Of a stretch of 64,000 nucleotides of DNA, positions 10,330-22,089 are shown in pieces. Source of the DNA: Epiperipatus broadwayi. Lineage: Eukaryota > Onychophora > Udeonychophora > Euonychophora > Peripatidae. The number at the start of each line of letters is the position of its first letter. Within the stretch, counting starts at the first letter, position 1. Made by a program: the position numbers and the translations under genes. Under the pieces are notes generated by a model that saw nothing but the letters and a program-made list of their open reading frames with translations, was not told the origin of the DNA and ran no database searches. The stretch lies in assembly GCA_028023455.1 (NCBI GenBank), contig JAQFVV010012396.1, forward strand, positions 10,580,085 through 10,644,084, given 5' to 3'.

Positions 10330-12080
10330 AAAAAGTACATAGAATACAAAACCCAACATCCATGTGTCCATTAGAAATCAAGGTGCTGGAATCAGTCATC
10401 AAAAATAAAAATAGAATCACAACTTTTTTAAAAAAAAGGCTCACCAACTAATCAAGCAAATTTTATATTTAAAATAACCATAGATTATATAAGGTGCAAC
10501 AAAAAATACAGTCTGATTATAATTATTTTAGACATGAAATCTGCATTTTATAAAATCTCAATTGATATATTAATCAAACTACTTGCCAACACCCTAATCC
10601 CAAATCTTTGATAAACATCCTTCAAAATCTTTTACTAAATAGGAAAATATATGTAACCCTAAATGACAAAACTTCACCTCTGATTATATCTCATTTCTCA
10701 ATCCCTCAGGAATCCCTTGTAACTGCACTGCTGTTCAACACATATATTAATCTATTATTTAAAGCTATAGAAAAAAACTATCAGGAATATATCTTCCTAG
10801 CTTTGATATCAACATTTCAAGCATAGCCTTTATGGATAATATCTCAGTATTTTTACAATCCAAAAAATAAATACCACAGTTATTTCAAATACTTTTAGAA
10901 TATACCAATAAATATATACTTGTCTTTAATATGAAAAAATAATGTGTATAGCAAGTATACACCAGAATGTGCCTTAAAGATCACTTTAACGAGATGCTTA
11001 ATCCTTTTCTGTTTTTTTTTTTCATCAAGAAACATTGCAATTCTGGCAAAAATCCAGCAAAAACATAAAAAAAAGAAAATAGAAAGCATTGTTAGATTAC
11101 TTGAGAAATGATCCCTGTCGCATTGCACAAAAGCATTCCTATTTAATGTTCTAATCATGACAAGAATTGCATGCTCTACATCAAAGCTTTTACTAACCAC
11201 ATTTATTCAACATGCAGAAAACTTTTGTGGAATAAATGTACAGCAGCCATCTCAAATAAATGTTTACAAAACCATATTTCTCACAATCGACTAGAACTAT
11301 ATAATACATACCCATTCAGAATACAAAAACACAACATAATCTCATTATGTGCTAAGAGTTTCAGAATCTAAAAATCATCTATAAAATTACATCTATCCCC
11401 AATCCCAAAATATTGGAAATATCTTTTAAACCCTTTATTATCTATTCAAAATTCCCCCTCCACCTTTCAAATAAATATAAATATTGGAAAGTGTACTCAT
11501 TGGTCCATCCATTCTCACCATTATGAAGTAAACCCCATATTAAACATTATCAACAAACAACTATGTCACAAATGTAAATTCTGGTCATTAGAACTAAACT
11601 ATTTAGATTTCTTAATAAAATTAAACTTTGAATCACTGCCTACACTACCATTCTACAGATTTAAAAGAGAACACAATTGTGATGCTGTGCATACTCTTTG
11701 TCACAAAGAGATTTAAACACAACCACATATTTTTTTCTGAATGCCCAGATCTTGACAAAATCAGAATGATGATCTTTATAATCTTCAACAATAAAAATGA
11801 AAACATCAATAACCTTATAGGGTCACTTGCGAAAAAGTATTAACCCATTTTCATGACAATGCATCCATCCTTTTTTCCCTATGGTGTAAGAAATGTACAT
11901 TTGTATATAACAATAATTGTAGAAGACATCCAAATACTTTAACTGATAAAATCAAAACAATATATCAAAGAGATAAAAAAAAATCATTGAACAAGCCAAA
12001 TACATGGTCCTTAATGTGCATAAGCTCAAGCCTTTAACAAGATACAATAATCTCTGAACTGTTATAAATCATGAAAAATA
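10330..12080 (+). pseudogene. LINE with recognisable but dead reverse transcriptase
   Basis: Plus-strand blocks appear in the order expected of a non-LTR reverse transcriptase. PLEIKVLESVIKNKNR (about 10360) resembles the 'P-I-S-L-L...K-V-x-E' start. LDMKSAFYKIS (10528 on) is motif A, keeping its aspartate. NRKIYVTLN then SIPQESLVTALLFNTYIN (about 10640-10760) is motif B, with the usual G of PQG changed to E. FMDNISVFLQ (about 10829) is motif C, with YADD changed to FMDN, losing one catalytic aspartate. A thumb-like block IKAFTNHIYSTC...LQNHISHNRLELYNTYPF (11180-11330) follows. Near 11695-11755 a Cys/His cluster (LCHKEI, then HIFFSECPDLDKI after a frameshift) corresponds to the C-terminal knuckle. 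Several stops and frameshifts make the copy inactive. The family looks like that of the fragment at 3047-3640. Confidence 0.75.
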
Positions 12081-12999
12081 ATATATAACAATTACAACAA
12101 GCAATTTCAGTTTTCTGTGTAAATTAATGTAAAACTTGTGAACCACATGACTATTATTCCAATGTAAAAAATGTTCAGTTATATCATATTGTATTTCTTT
12201 TTTCTGGAAGTTTTATTTGCTCTCTGTTTATTATATCAACTGCTATCACTCTGCTCTGTATTGCTCAATGGCATGTTGACAAATCTATAAGAGTAACTAA
12301 AGTGGCATATAATAATGTCTTTTGAAAGATATATATATAATGATATACTCATTTTCATAATAAGCTAATATTATAGTGCTTCAGTGCTTTCACTTATATT
12401 AATTTTAACAATAGATTTTAAATCTAAAGGCTTTAAAATCTAGAATGTAAACTGGATTAATGAGCCCAGTCTCAGAAAACACATATTTCATTTACTTTCC
12501 TCCATATTAATAATTGCCCTATTCTTTAGTCATCTGTTAATTTGAATGAAAAAAAATAAACAATTTGTACATTAAATATTATTACATTTAATTAATTCAA
12601 AACCAATTTCGTACAATTAGTATGGCCTGATTTATATAAAAATATTCAATAAATGAATCTACATATATTATGTAAAATAACAATTAGTGGAAACAAGTAT
12701 ACATATATTATTCTACCTATAATCTTACTAAGTCGAATCCACTAAGTTCGTGTTTCATTACGAAGCTTAAGCAATGTTAGCATTTGAATAAATGACTGTT
12801 TGAAACTCTGAGTGATAAAATGTTTTGACAAGTGGTAAGATTTAATCATAGTATTCCATTGAAAAATTATTACTCTATCTTCTGGTAGAGAACTTTAAAA
12901 TATATATATATGACTATTAAATAGTAACAAGTGATTTCAGATTATCATGTATCAAAAGATTTATATTCAGTACCTACACAGAGAATAATAAAACGTCAA
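12081..12999. other. AT-rich intergenic DNA, no gene seen
   Basis: No open frame or RNA gene. A somewhat less AT-rich patch at 12720-12790 has no recognisable identity. Confidence 0.55.
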
Positions 13000-13085
13000 G
13001 CGTTGTTAGCCGAGAGGTCATCGCAGCCGCCTTGCAAGCAAGTAGTTGGTTGCAGACGGTTGTGGGCTCGTCTCCCGGTCGATGC
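13000..13085 (+). tRNA. tRNA-like sequence with extended flanking inverted repeat, copy 2
   Basis: The sequence begins GCGTTGTTAGCCGAGAGGTC, which contains an A-box-like TTAGCCGAGAGG, and ends with a B-box/T-arm-like GTGGGCTCGTCTCCCGG and TCGATGC. About 86 bases suggests a type II tRNA (Ser/Leu-like long variable arm), but the anticodon stem around CTTGCAA does not pair properly, so no identity is assigned. Just outside, GTCAAGC on the left and GCTATGAC on the right extend the pairing beyond the acceptor stem. The copy at 15906-15991 matches it over its full length at about 80 percent. Probably a tRNA-derived repeat. Confidence 0.55.
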
Positions 13086-15519
13086 TATGACATATAAAAA
13101 TAAAAAAAAGAATATAAAATATAATTTGAACTGCAATAAATTATGTAGCCGTATCTTGAACCGTAGCGTTTTTTTTTTTCAGCCAACCTAAAATTAATTT
13201 TTGAGTGAAGTAATTAATCAAAATAAATTTCAATAAACAGACTTAAAAAACATATAGTGTTAAAATAGAATTAAAATCACACACACCCCTTCAATCAAAT
13301 TATTTCATTGAAATATTTTTATTATTCTTCTTAGGTCTCTACGAATTGGAATTTCTATATAAGCTTTACGCCATGTTCCGGCTAACTACAATGACATTTG
13401 CATCGATTTATCATAAAATCCGTATTAAAAAAATGTTTTCAATATGAATTTACAGAAATTACTATCGAAATGCTTGTACAGAGAACCGAAAGAAGCTAAA
13501 TTACAAAGAGATAATTCATTTCATTTACAAATATGCTTTTTTATATACTATTAATGAAAACAAAAGTGGATATGAACATTTTTGAAGAGTGTTGTAAATA
13601 AATTTAAAAAAAAAAGCAAAAACTATAATTTCTTAACATAAAAATAAATGTCCTATCAATTAGCTATAATTACTATATTTTAGCAGGTAGTAAATACTGA
13701 TTAATTCACGGTATGGATATGCTGATTATAAAAACTAGAAGAACGCGTTTTACTTCCGATGATTTCCCCCAGATGTTTTTAACACGCAGTATAATACAAA
13801 CATCACTGAAATAATGAATAATTAAAAAAAGTAAATACGTGCATTAATAAAATAAATAGTAATTAAATATGTATTCTTGCCAAGAAATAAAAAATAAAAA
13901 AACAGTAAAACTACAATAATTTAATTACCACTTATATGCTAAAAATAAATGCGAGTAAGTTTCAGCAAAGAAAAACAGTGTAATGCAATTAAATATAATT
14001 ACGTTAATATGAATACAAAAGCTAGATATGATAAAAACAAATAGCATTTACGTACTCGCATCCTCCAGACGTTAAGATAGAAAAAATAATACTAATACGT
14101 TTATTGTTGTACTTATTACCTTTAGAGGGCAGGGCAATCTTTAAAGGTCTTTCAAAAAAAAAAAAATCTAAAAATAAAAACGCTTTTATTTTTCATTTTT
14201 TCGTTTGTTTTGCATATTTTTTTTAATTAAAAAATCAAATGAAGAAAAGAGGTATACTAATTTAATTAATTTTATATTTTCATCTTAATTATTTATTAAA
14301 TCAGCGTATTTTCAAATACCGGTAAACTCTTAAAAGCTGTCTGCTGATTTTGCAGCTAAAAATATTTTCAGCGCGGATTGCGCAAGAGTTAAAATGGGAA
14401 TATCTTCTACAATGGCAGACTCTTCGATTATTCATTAATTACTTATTGCTTTCGTACACAATACTCGAAACACTGATTTGTCGTCACATAATAATTTCAT
14501 AGTACATATGACATTTAACCACAACGGAAACATCGTTTTGTTAATTACATTTTCTTGCAATATATATAAAAAAGAAACATGATTATATCTATAATATTAA
14601 ATCGTAGTTATTTACTGATCTTTATTTATTTTTTTAAAAAAATGTCATCCGAACATCATTAATCAAATTTCGATAGTACAGTTGTGTAGGTATGTTGGTG
14701 TAGAGCGCTAAGATTTAGTCATCGCTTTAACAAATTCTAATTTTTCTTATTTAAAGCTATCATAATTGCATAAAAGAGGTTGTTTTTTTTTTTTAAAAAA
14801 AAAAAAAAGACGAGCTTACTCTTATATAATAAGTGCGGGGGAGGGGGGAGTTTAAAGTCTTTGATCTACTGTTGGTATTTGAAAACTGTTTTATCTACTG
14901 AAAAAAAATGATCGCCATTAACGAAGTATCTAATAACCTTTATAATGCATTCAAAAATTACAGGATAATTGCAAAATTATTTTCTCTTATAAAGTTGGAG
15001 ACGCCAAATTCAAAAGGTTTAGTTTTATGTTGTCCTTTGTGAGGTACATTAACACGATAGACCATTTTTGACCGATTTATCTCAATCCCTGTTTTAATAA
15101 TATTTTAATATTCCATCTCTTTTTTTCTGAGGATCATTAGAAATAGAATTGATGATTATGATTTTAGTAATAATATTTTTTAAAAAATGGAATTATATGT
15201 TAACTATTGCTGAATTTTGATGTAATCTGAAAACCAGTGAAATATTATCTAGGAAGCAGATTCTCTTTTTATTAATAATATTTGTGCGCGTATGTATGTG
15301 GATTATATGTAAATAAAGTACATAAGCACTTAAAGAAGATGAGTAAACAATAATTTAATTGTTTCTTTCAAAGGCTACAGGTATGTGAGATTATATGAAA
15401 ATAATAATTTGGGAAAAATAAAATTGCATTAAATTATTAGAAAATAACATATAAAATAATATGTAAAAAAGAAAAAAATTATTTAAATAATGCTTTTATG
15501 TAAATAAATGACTTTTAGA
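13086..15519. other. intergenic DNA, slightly richer in CpG, no gene seen
   Basis: From about 13320 to 14900 CpG dinucleotides are more frequent than elsewhere in the left part (for example at 13735-13780 and 14040-14100), which can mark old single-copy or regulatory DNA. No open frame or recognisable motif was found. A poly-T/poly-A hairpin lies at about 14782-14808, and a G-rich run (GTGCGGGGGAGGGGGGAG) at 14833-14850. Confidence 0.5.
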
Positions 15520-15767
15520 AAAATAAAGTAACCCACCTCTCAGTTTAATTTGCCATTCTTAGAAATTCTGGAAATTGCAGGAATATTGTTTCATAAAAGC
15601 ATTTGAGGCTCAAATAAATCATAAAAATCAGAAAGATCTCAAATGCTTTATCAAATGACAATATTCGTGCAATTTCTAATTGGTTTATAACAAGTGTAAA
15701 TTCTTCAGATCTCTGATATTTGGGATAATGGCAAATTAATCCGAGAGATGGATTGCTTTGTTATTTT
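15520..15767. repeat. fold-back element with imperfect ~90-bp arms
   Basis: The left arm (AAATAAAGTAACCCACCTCT..., 15521-15615) and the right arm (15640-15767, ...GAGATGGATTGCTTTGTTATTTTT) are reverse complements with mismatches and a 25-30 base insertion in the right arm near 15680-15715. The innermost pairing, GCATTTGAG/CTCAAATGC, is exact. MITE-like; no coding sequence. Confidence 0.6.
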
Positions 15768-15905
15768 TCTACTTTTTAGTCTGCTATTTATATAAAAGCT
15801 TTTTAAAAAAACAAAAAAAACAAATTATATATCTTTTTTTTTTTTTTACTTTTTAGTTATATTTACATATTTAAAAAAAAAGATTAATATACAAATATTT
15901 GTCAA

Positions 15906-15991
15906 GCATTGTTAGCCAAGAGGTCATCACAGCCACATTGCAAGCAAGTAGTTGGTTGCATATGGTTGAGGGTTTGCCTCTCGGCCGATGT
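15906..15991 (+). tRNA. tRNA-like sequence, copy 3 (decayed)
   Basis: Aligns end to end with 13000-13085, including the outside GTCAAGC and the trailing ATGACATAT. Most differences are transitions (CG to CA or TG), as expected from decay of methylated CpG. The A-box-like TTAGCCAAGAGG and a T-arm-like GAGGGTTTGCCTCTCGG remain. A pseudogene copy of a tRNA-derived repeat. Confidence 0.55.
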
Positions 15992-16179
15992 TATGACATA
16001 TGGGGGAAAAAAGTATAATTTAATAATAAGATGTGAAAATTATGCTAATAAATGAATTCTAAGTTTAAATATTGTGATCATCAACTATATAAAAATATTT
16101 ATATATTGCATTTTAATTAATTTAATAAAGTATGATTTAAATCAATATTAACAAAATTTTAATCTACAAATGTAGCATT

Positions 16180-16250
16180 TCCATTGACTCAGTTGTTAAG
16201 AAGGTTTGGGAAGTGTAAAGATATTGTGTTTGAGTTCTAAATGGGAACAG
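16180..16250 (+). repeat. possible tRNA-derived SINE head
   Basis: GACTCAGTTGTTAAGA resembles an RNA polymerase III A box, and TGTTTGAGTTCTAAAT, about 33 bases further on, resembles a B box (GTTCRANYC). Spacing fits a tRNA promoter, but both boxes are degenerate and no cloverleaf forms convincingly. Confidence 0.3.
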
Positions 16251-16862
16251 ATTTTTTTTCATTGTTAAAAAGTCAAAAATGTTAATATATGGACGTGCAA
16301 ACAGAAACATTCATAGTTAGAACAAGTTAATATAAAAGCTTTAATAATAGTTTATAACAGACCCTATATGAATAGTGCATGATATTTTGAAAATATTGAC
16401 TTTATAATCACTTGGAATATATAAAATTTTCAACACATACATCAAACATATATAATATACAGTGTGTATTTGTGTGTATATAACATAGTGATATAACATT
16501 ATTTACAATATTTCAATTCATTGTCACAATATTATACTGTTATAAAAGTACCTCAAATTTACATTAAACTATTTATTTGAAAATAGGTTTGTTAATTCTA
16601 AAAAAAAATCTTCAAGAAAGATATTGTGATCAAACAATACAAAAGCATCTGGTTATCTTAAGGTTTGCTATTTTTGCCATTCATTATATTAAAAACCAGA
16701 AGCTACTCATTATTGTAGACAACCATCTGAAAATCCCATTTTCTTTCTTCAATACTCACACTTCCTTCCAAATTTGCACTTTCTTTTAGCGTATACCAAT
16801 AAGTACACATTTATCAAAATCACACTTTTTTTTATTTTTTGCCATAATATTCTATAAATAAT

Positions 16863-17065
16863 ACAATTTATCCAAACCGCTTCAAACACTTTTTAACAAA
16901 ACTCTTTATTTGTACATATATATATATACACCGATGTTTCAACTGACTTGCAGTCTTCTTCAGAGGAATTTTATTTTAATGCAGGTCAGTTGAAACATTG
17001 TTGTATATATATGTACAAATAAAGAGTTTTGCTAAAAAGTGTTTGAAGCGGTTTGGATAAATTGT
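16863..17065. mobile_element. fold-back element, ~85-bp arms, with hammerhead-like motif
   Basis: ACAATTTATCCAAACCGC... (16863) is mirrored by ...GCGGTTTGGATAAATTGT (to 17065). The arms match over about 85 bases with few mismatches and include a (TA)n tract and CTCTTTATTTGTACAT. The left arm additionally carries the 30-base motif at 16936-16965; the right arm carries only its GAAAC half (near 16990). Same architecture as the element at 2447-2676, though the termini differ in sequence. Confidence 0.75.
16936..16965 (-). other. hammerhead-like core motif, copy 2
   Basis: Minus strand: CTCTGAAGAAGACTG, then CAAGT, then CAGTTGAAAC. CTGAAGA satisfies the hammerhead CUGANGA box; ACTG and CAGT can pair as stem II; GAAAC follows. 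The same 30-base layout occurs at 2504-2533 with compensating-looking changes in the stem (ACTGC/GCAGT there). Stem III and the cleavage triplet are not clear, so activity is unproven. Confidence 0.4.
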
Positions 17066-17754
17066 AAGTACATATTTAGTTTAATTATTTTTCTTTTAAT
17101 TAATCTTAATAAAAAACAAATAATCAAATGGTTTTATTGTTCAGAGGTTCATAAGAAGTTTGAGCATTGGAAATACCAGAATTTGGAATTAACCTGACAT
17201 CCCTACACTTCAGAATGTAACATTCTGTAGCTATACTAAACCATACAGGGCATTTGTCCCAATAAATAATCATTATTCATTTATCTCAAAACTTCACCTT
17301 ACCTTTTTCATTTTCTTACAAATTCACATTTTTATAGTTTTGACTCTTTTTACTCTTCTCTAAACATGCAAGTCTCTGTCTATATGTAGTTTAATTCCAA
17401 ATTAAATAAGGTTTTGTTTTAAATCTGTTCCGGTTGAATAATCTTCTAATCCTATTTTAAAAGTCTGACCAGTTATTACTTTTTCTATACTCAGTTAAAC
17501 AACTTTTAATATGTAAAGTACATATAGTGAATTTATTATCATATATTAATTAATAGTAATTATGTAATACATTAAATCAGGATGCAAGTATTAATCATCA
17601 TCATTCTTTATGCAGTCACTTATCATAAAAGTTGAACCCAGTATAAAACAAATAATTATATATATATATAATGTGGTAGAAATTTCAAATTGTTATAGTC
17701 ATAATTAATTAATTAATATATAAATAAATTTTTCTAATCTTTCAGTTTACAATG
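17066..17754. other. AT-rich intergenic DNA, no gene seen
   Basis: No supported feature other than a short (TA)n at about 17658-17672. Confidence 0.55.
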
Positions 17755-17913
17755 GTTAGGTTGACCAATAAATTTATTTTATAATAGTGGAGCTTTAATA
17801 GACTTTTAAAAGTATCAAGGAAAATATATTTTGTTTTTCTTTATTGAGCTGATTCTTTTAGGAGTCTATTAAAGCTACACTATTGTAAAGTAAAATTTAT
17901 TGTTCAACATAAC
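17755..17913. repeat. fold-back element, ~57-bp arms
   Basis: GTTAGGTTGACCAATAAATT...GACTTTTAAAA is mirrored by TTTTAGGAGTCTATTAAAGC...TGTTCAACATAAC. The arms are about 85 percent complementary around a 45-base AT-rich loop. MITE-like; no coding potential. Confidence 0.65.
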
Positions 17914-18530
17914 TATTTTATACCGAAGGAGCAGAAAATGACATTATATAGATATTATAACCTAAAGAATATGCTGATGAGGCGATCGATCATTGACATA
18001 ACACAGATCAATTACTAGATATAATGCCAAAATAATAACACTATGGAATAAGCTTAGAGGGGTTACTAAATGTTATATGCTATAATAAAAAGAAGTCCCA
18101 AGGGTAATACCAGCAATTAATAAACATAAATATAATATGCAATGTTTAGCAAATTTTAAGAGGAAGAGAACTCTTAACTCACTCTCACAAATTTGGGAAG
18201 ACTCTTAATATTGGAAGTATATATCATAGAATGGTTAGGTTATTATAAATCCTTTTCTTTCTAATTCCTCTTCATCATCAGTATTTCATTGTCATGATTA
18301 GATCAACATCTCTATGTTTTCTTATATTTGTGCCACATCTTGAAATTAATTTTGTTTTGCAAAACAATTTCTTTAATAGTCACTTCTATAAATTAAAATT
18401 TCAGGGTTCTGTAATTAAAATTTTATAATACTAAAAATTTACATTTTTTTTTTCATATAAGGATTATTAGGCAATGAATGGAGTAATAATATGGTGAGAC
18501 ATACTCTTGTTCATAAGATAATGTCTACCT
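17914..18530. other. AT-rich intergenic DNA, no gene seen
   Basis: No open frame or repeat boundary recognised. Confidence 0.55.
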
Positions 18531-18531
18531 A

Positions 18532-18615
<84 letters not shown>

Positions 18616-18616
18616 A
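18531..18616. repeat. compound microsatellite (AAT)n then (GAT)n
   Basis: An uninterrupted AAT/ATA array of about 18 units passes directly into about 10 units of GAT. The change of one base per unit is typical of a microsatellite that mutated at one end and re-expanded. Confidence 0.95.
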
Positions 18617-18948
18617 AATTTTAAAGAAAATATTTTACTTAAAATAAATACATGAAAAACTCTTAATTTGGAATAAAAAAATATACTAGAATAACATTTA
18701 GGTATAATTAGCAGATAAGGAATTTCATGGCCACTCAGAATACCACACCAAAAATAATGTCACTGTTTACACTTATGATGTAACATCAAAACAACAATCT
18801 TCTGAATAAAACTTTTAAAGCAATTAAACTTATAAAAGTTCTTATAAAATGGCTCTGGGGGTGTATTAACATTTAAATATCAAGCCCTAACTAAATTAGT
18901 TTACTAAAAAAATTAACTTATTGAAAAAAAAATAGTATAATTCAGCCT

Positions 18949-19038
18949 TATCAATTTCAAATCCAGAAATTTCATGAGTAAAGAAAAAGGAGGACAATAA
19001 CCAATCTATTAAATTTCTGGATTTGAAACTGGTATGAC
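18949..19038. repeat. short inverted repeat
   Basis: TATCAATTTCAAATCCAGAA... and ...TTCTGGATTTGAAACTGGTA form 24-bp arms around about 42 bases. Possibly a small fold-back remnant. Confidence 0.5.
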
Positions 19039-19370
19039 AAAATTATATTGGTTATTTAGTAATTATAAAATCTCTTAGTGATAGTGGTTATCACACTCAA
19101 AAACTCCATTTCAATATAAAATGGCAGCCTTTAAAACCTTTTTGTTTAGGAGTTCAAAACTTTGTAAGTTTGAAGCCAATAGAAAAATAATTTACAATGT
19201 TATAAAAAAAGATTTAATTAAAGTCAGTTATTCTAGAGTAATGCTTGACAAACATATGAAAATTTAATATGACATAAATTTCATAGAATATCTAACTCTA
19301 AACCATGAATTTTTATGTGTTATATATTTCTAATATAGTTACAAAAATAATATTGATTATGCACATGGAC

Positions 19371-19740
19371 TTTAATACTGGTTTGAGATGCCCTTTATCT
19401 CTAAATATACTTATTAACATTTCTAAAAATAAGATTAAAGACAATGATAAGGCTCAATTGGTATACACCCTAGATTGTCAATTTTGCAATACCTGATACT
19501 ATGGAGAGAAACATACAAAATTAAAATCTAGAATCACTCAGAATTCTCACTTATATAACAGAGCTAAATTCAACAGCACTTATAGCTCAGTATTTGTAGA
19601 CAGTGGGAAAAAAATCTGGTCATTTCTGTAAACCTGATGATGTTAAAATGATCTCTTTTACAAAGTAATAATCAGATTTTTAATGAAATGGAAGGCTAAA
19701 GAGTTGTGAGTTGGAATAGTTTGAAGCCTGTCATTAAAGT
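19371..19740 (+). pseudogene. GIY-YIG endonuclease fragment, probably from a Penelope-like element
   Basis: In one plus-strand frame the residues LVYTLDCQFCNT, a stop, then YYGEKHTKLKSRITQNSHLY run on to ...NRAKFNSTYSS. This fits the GIY-YIG fold start: V/I-Y as the GIY strand, a C-x2-C pair as in Penelope-like endonucleases, Y-Y-G as the YIG strand about 11 residues later, then a basic helix with K/R residues. A stop codon sits immediately before YYG and further stops follow, so the copy is dead. The open frame upstream (19305 on) ends at that stop. The family differs from the endonuclease pair at 22.7-23.7 kb. Confidence 0.55.
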
Positions 19741-19960
19741 ATAAAGATTAGCTATCTTAATATAAAGCTGAGTACTGATTATATATGTGTGTGAGGATAG
19801 TAATCTAGACCAACTGATGATTGCTGGTTTAGCATGAAATACATATATTGGTGATTATTTATCTTTTCAATATGTGTGTGATCAGGTGGGTCAGCAATAT
19901 GAGATGGCACTGAGAGTGGTGGGTCATGTGATAGTCTGAGTTCAAACCCCACATATATTA
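19690..19960 (+). repeat. interspersed repeat family A, copy 1
   Basis: About 270 bases match, in reverse orientation, the segment at 22090-22370. Shared landmarks are CATTAAAGTAT, ATTAGCTATCTTAATATA, GATGATTGCTGGTTTAGCAT, GGTGATTATTTATCTTTTCA and GAGAGTGGTGGGTC. Toward the end, GTCTGAGTTCAAACCCC looks like a polymerase III B box, so the family may be tRNA-derived. The core GCTGGTTTAGCATGAAATA also occurs in the repeats at 24.1, 24.5, 36.6, 51.5, 63.5 and 63.9 kb. Confidence 0.65.
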
Positions 19961-22089
19961 CATATATAAATGCAGGTTTAAGCCTGTACAATGTATTAAA
20001 GTAATAATAAAAAGACAAAATTAAAGAAGCATGCACACAATTCTAAAAACTCCATAAATATGAGTTAATAGCATTCCCTCCACAAACATTGATTATTTAA
20101 TCTAATGACATGGTCAACCTTAGAATCAATTTTTCACTTGCAAATATGCTAATATGTATGGTAATCAACAACTAGTTTGGTGTATGTTTGTACGCATGTG
20201 AATATGCTAATGTATTTGTTCATGTTCATTATAGTTGTGCTTTAACAAAGATAAGTCATATCAAAAGCCTGACTCAGAAAAATGATAAATATTGTTTTGT
20301 ATCAAAGATTTATTGCCGTAATAATTGATAATTGTTCACAAATTCTGGTAGAATATATTTTATTACATATATATGTGGGAGGGGGGGGCATTGATATTAG
20401 AAATTATAAAGATTTGATTTTTTAAAGATAGATTGTTTTTATTTATATGTAGGTTTTGATTTATTGTAATAATTTATATTGGTATTGGTTGTTTTAATTT
20501 CATTATTGAATATCAGTTGGTTTTATGTCTGTAATAGTTCGTTAACGTAATAGATTATTAACATTTGAAAAGGGCACCAAATCAGATGCTGAAAAAGGCT
20601 TTTTATGTATATAAAAAATTTGATATTTATATAGCTGTTGTAAAAGGTTATTATTTTCTTATTATTGTTTTATGGAAGAACAGCATAAAGATATTTATTT
20701 TTTTCCAATATGATGGTTTTATATAATTCTATATCATTTGGTTATATACCTATTTTAATCCTATAGAAAGTTTATGTAACTGAACTTTTTTGTATTACTT
20801 AATTTAGTTATTAATCAAATGTACCTTTGGATAAAAGTAAAAATATTAACAAAAAAAAAAAGAAATCAATAAATGTTGATTTATGAATTTAAAATAGTTG
20901 ATTTAAAAGAAAATGTGTTGGATTAACTTAATGCAATTGATTATGAAGTAATATTGATGCTTAAATATAATTAGACAATCCAAGGGTGTGTGTGCTGTAT
21001 AATTAGCTTTAAGAATTACACAATAAAATATTTAATCTTAGTAAAAATTTATGTTTAATTTGGTCTATGCTACATTTTATGAAATTTGTTGAGGATCTTT
21101 AACTTAAAAACTTTTTTAAAATATATTTTATCAAATTAAAATATATTTATATGTAAGAATATGCTGTAACTGGAAAGAGTCAATTTTTGTGCATATGCAC
21201 ACATACATAATACGTGTTATATATTTATCAATGAAATAGTGTGAAAATGAATTAGGGATGGCCATTTCTGTAAAATTAAATCTAAGCCAAACAATGGGTG
21301 TTTTAATAATATCTTCCATTAACCAGTTTTGTTACATTATCCAAATGCTGTATGGGAAAGATTTTTAGTAATATTAATTACCCCTTGTTTTTGTGTTATC
21401 AAAAACATCCAAATTAAAGTTAACATGAATGATTAATATGTATCTGCTATAGATCAGGATATAATAAAATAAAATGGTCTATTGCTCAGGATTTCATTAC
21501 CAGTTCAAGAACCAGTCGGGATTGAACGGAATCATGATCAATGAACCTTAAACTCCAGGGTCCATCTGTGTATTTCTGAACCAAACTATACAGGTTTATA
21601 CTGTGATTTAAACAGATATAAAATATATAAATGTAATGATGATTTGTTTGCTAAAGTGATTTGCTAGAACATATTGTTTATCATCACTAATTGTCCACAT
21701 GTAAAAATTAATAATGTATCTGTGAATCAATAGTCTCCAATCTGGCATTGAAAAGTAGATTTAGATTGGTTAAGATTGACTTTGTCTTGATCCTAAATAT
21801 GAAATACAAATCAATTTTACAAGAAAAGTACCTGGTATTCTATAAATAAAAATAAGTTGAATTTAGTTTTGTTTATCATTAAGAATAATTTAATATTTGA
21901 TTTAGCATTATTTAAAGATGTCTACGTAAATATACGTAGTACCTATTAAAAAATTCATTTACAATCTAAGAGTATCATTCAACTATGATCAGTTTTATAA
22001 CAATTATATATTATTATATATTAAAGTTTAATTTGATTTTTTTTTACACAGGACATTAATTTTTCACTAAAATTCTACTATCTATTGTA
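19961..22089. other. AT-rich intergenic DNA, no gene seen
   Basis: No supported gene. A G run (GGGAGGGGGGGG) follows a (TA)n tract near 20370-20390. At 21515-21570 a minus-strand CCGTTCAATCCCG resembles a polymerase III B box, without a convincing A box. Confidence 0.5.

Noticed and set aside
10895-11200. Minus-strand ORF of 101 codons
   Set aside because: Antisense to the plus-strand LINE thumb region, and therefore a shadow of it.
12931-13191. Plus-strand ORF of 86 codons across 13000-13085
   Set aside because: Most of it is the tRNA-like sequence read as protein.
14782-14808. Poly-T followed by poly-A as a terminator
   Set aside because: Homopolymer tracts are common in this AT-rich animal DNA and there is no bacterial-type transcription unit here.
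18531-18616. AAT/GAT array as a CRISPR-like or regulatory array
   Set aside because: A plain trinucleotide microsatellite without spacers. No CRISPR array is present anywhere in the window.
21515-21570. tRNA gene on the minus strand suggested by CCGTTCAATCCCG
   Set aside because: Only a B-box-like segment; no A box at suitable distance and no cloverleaf.
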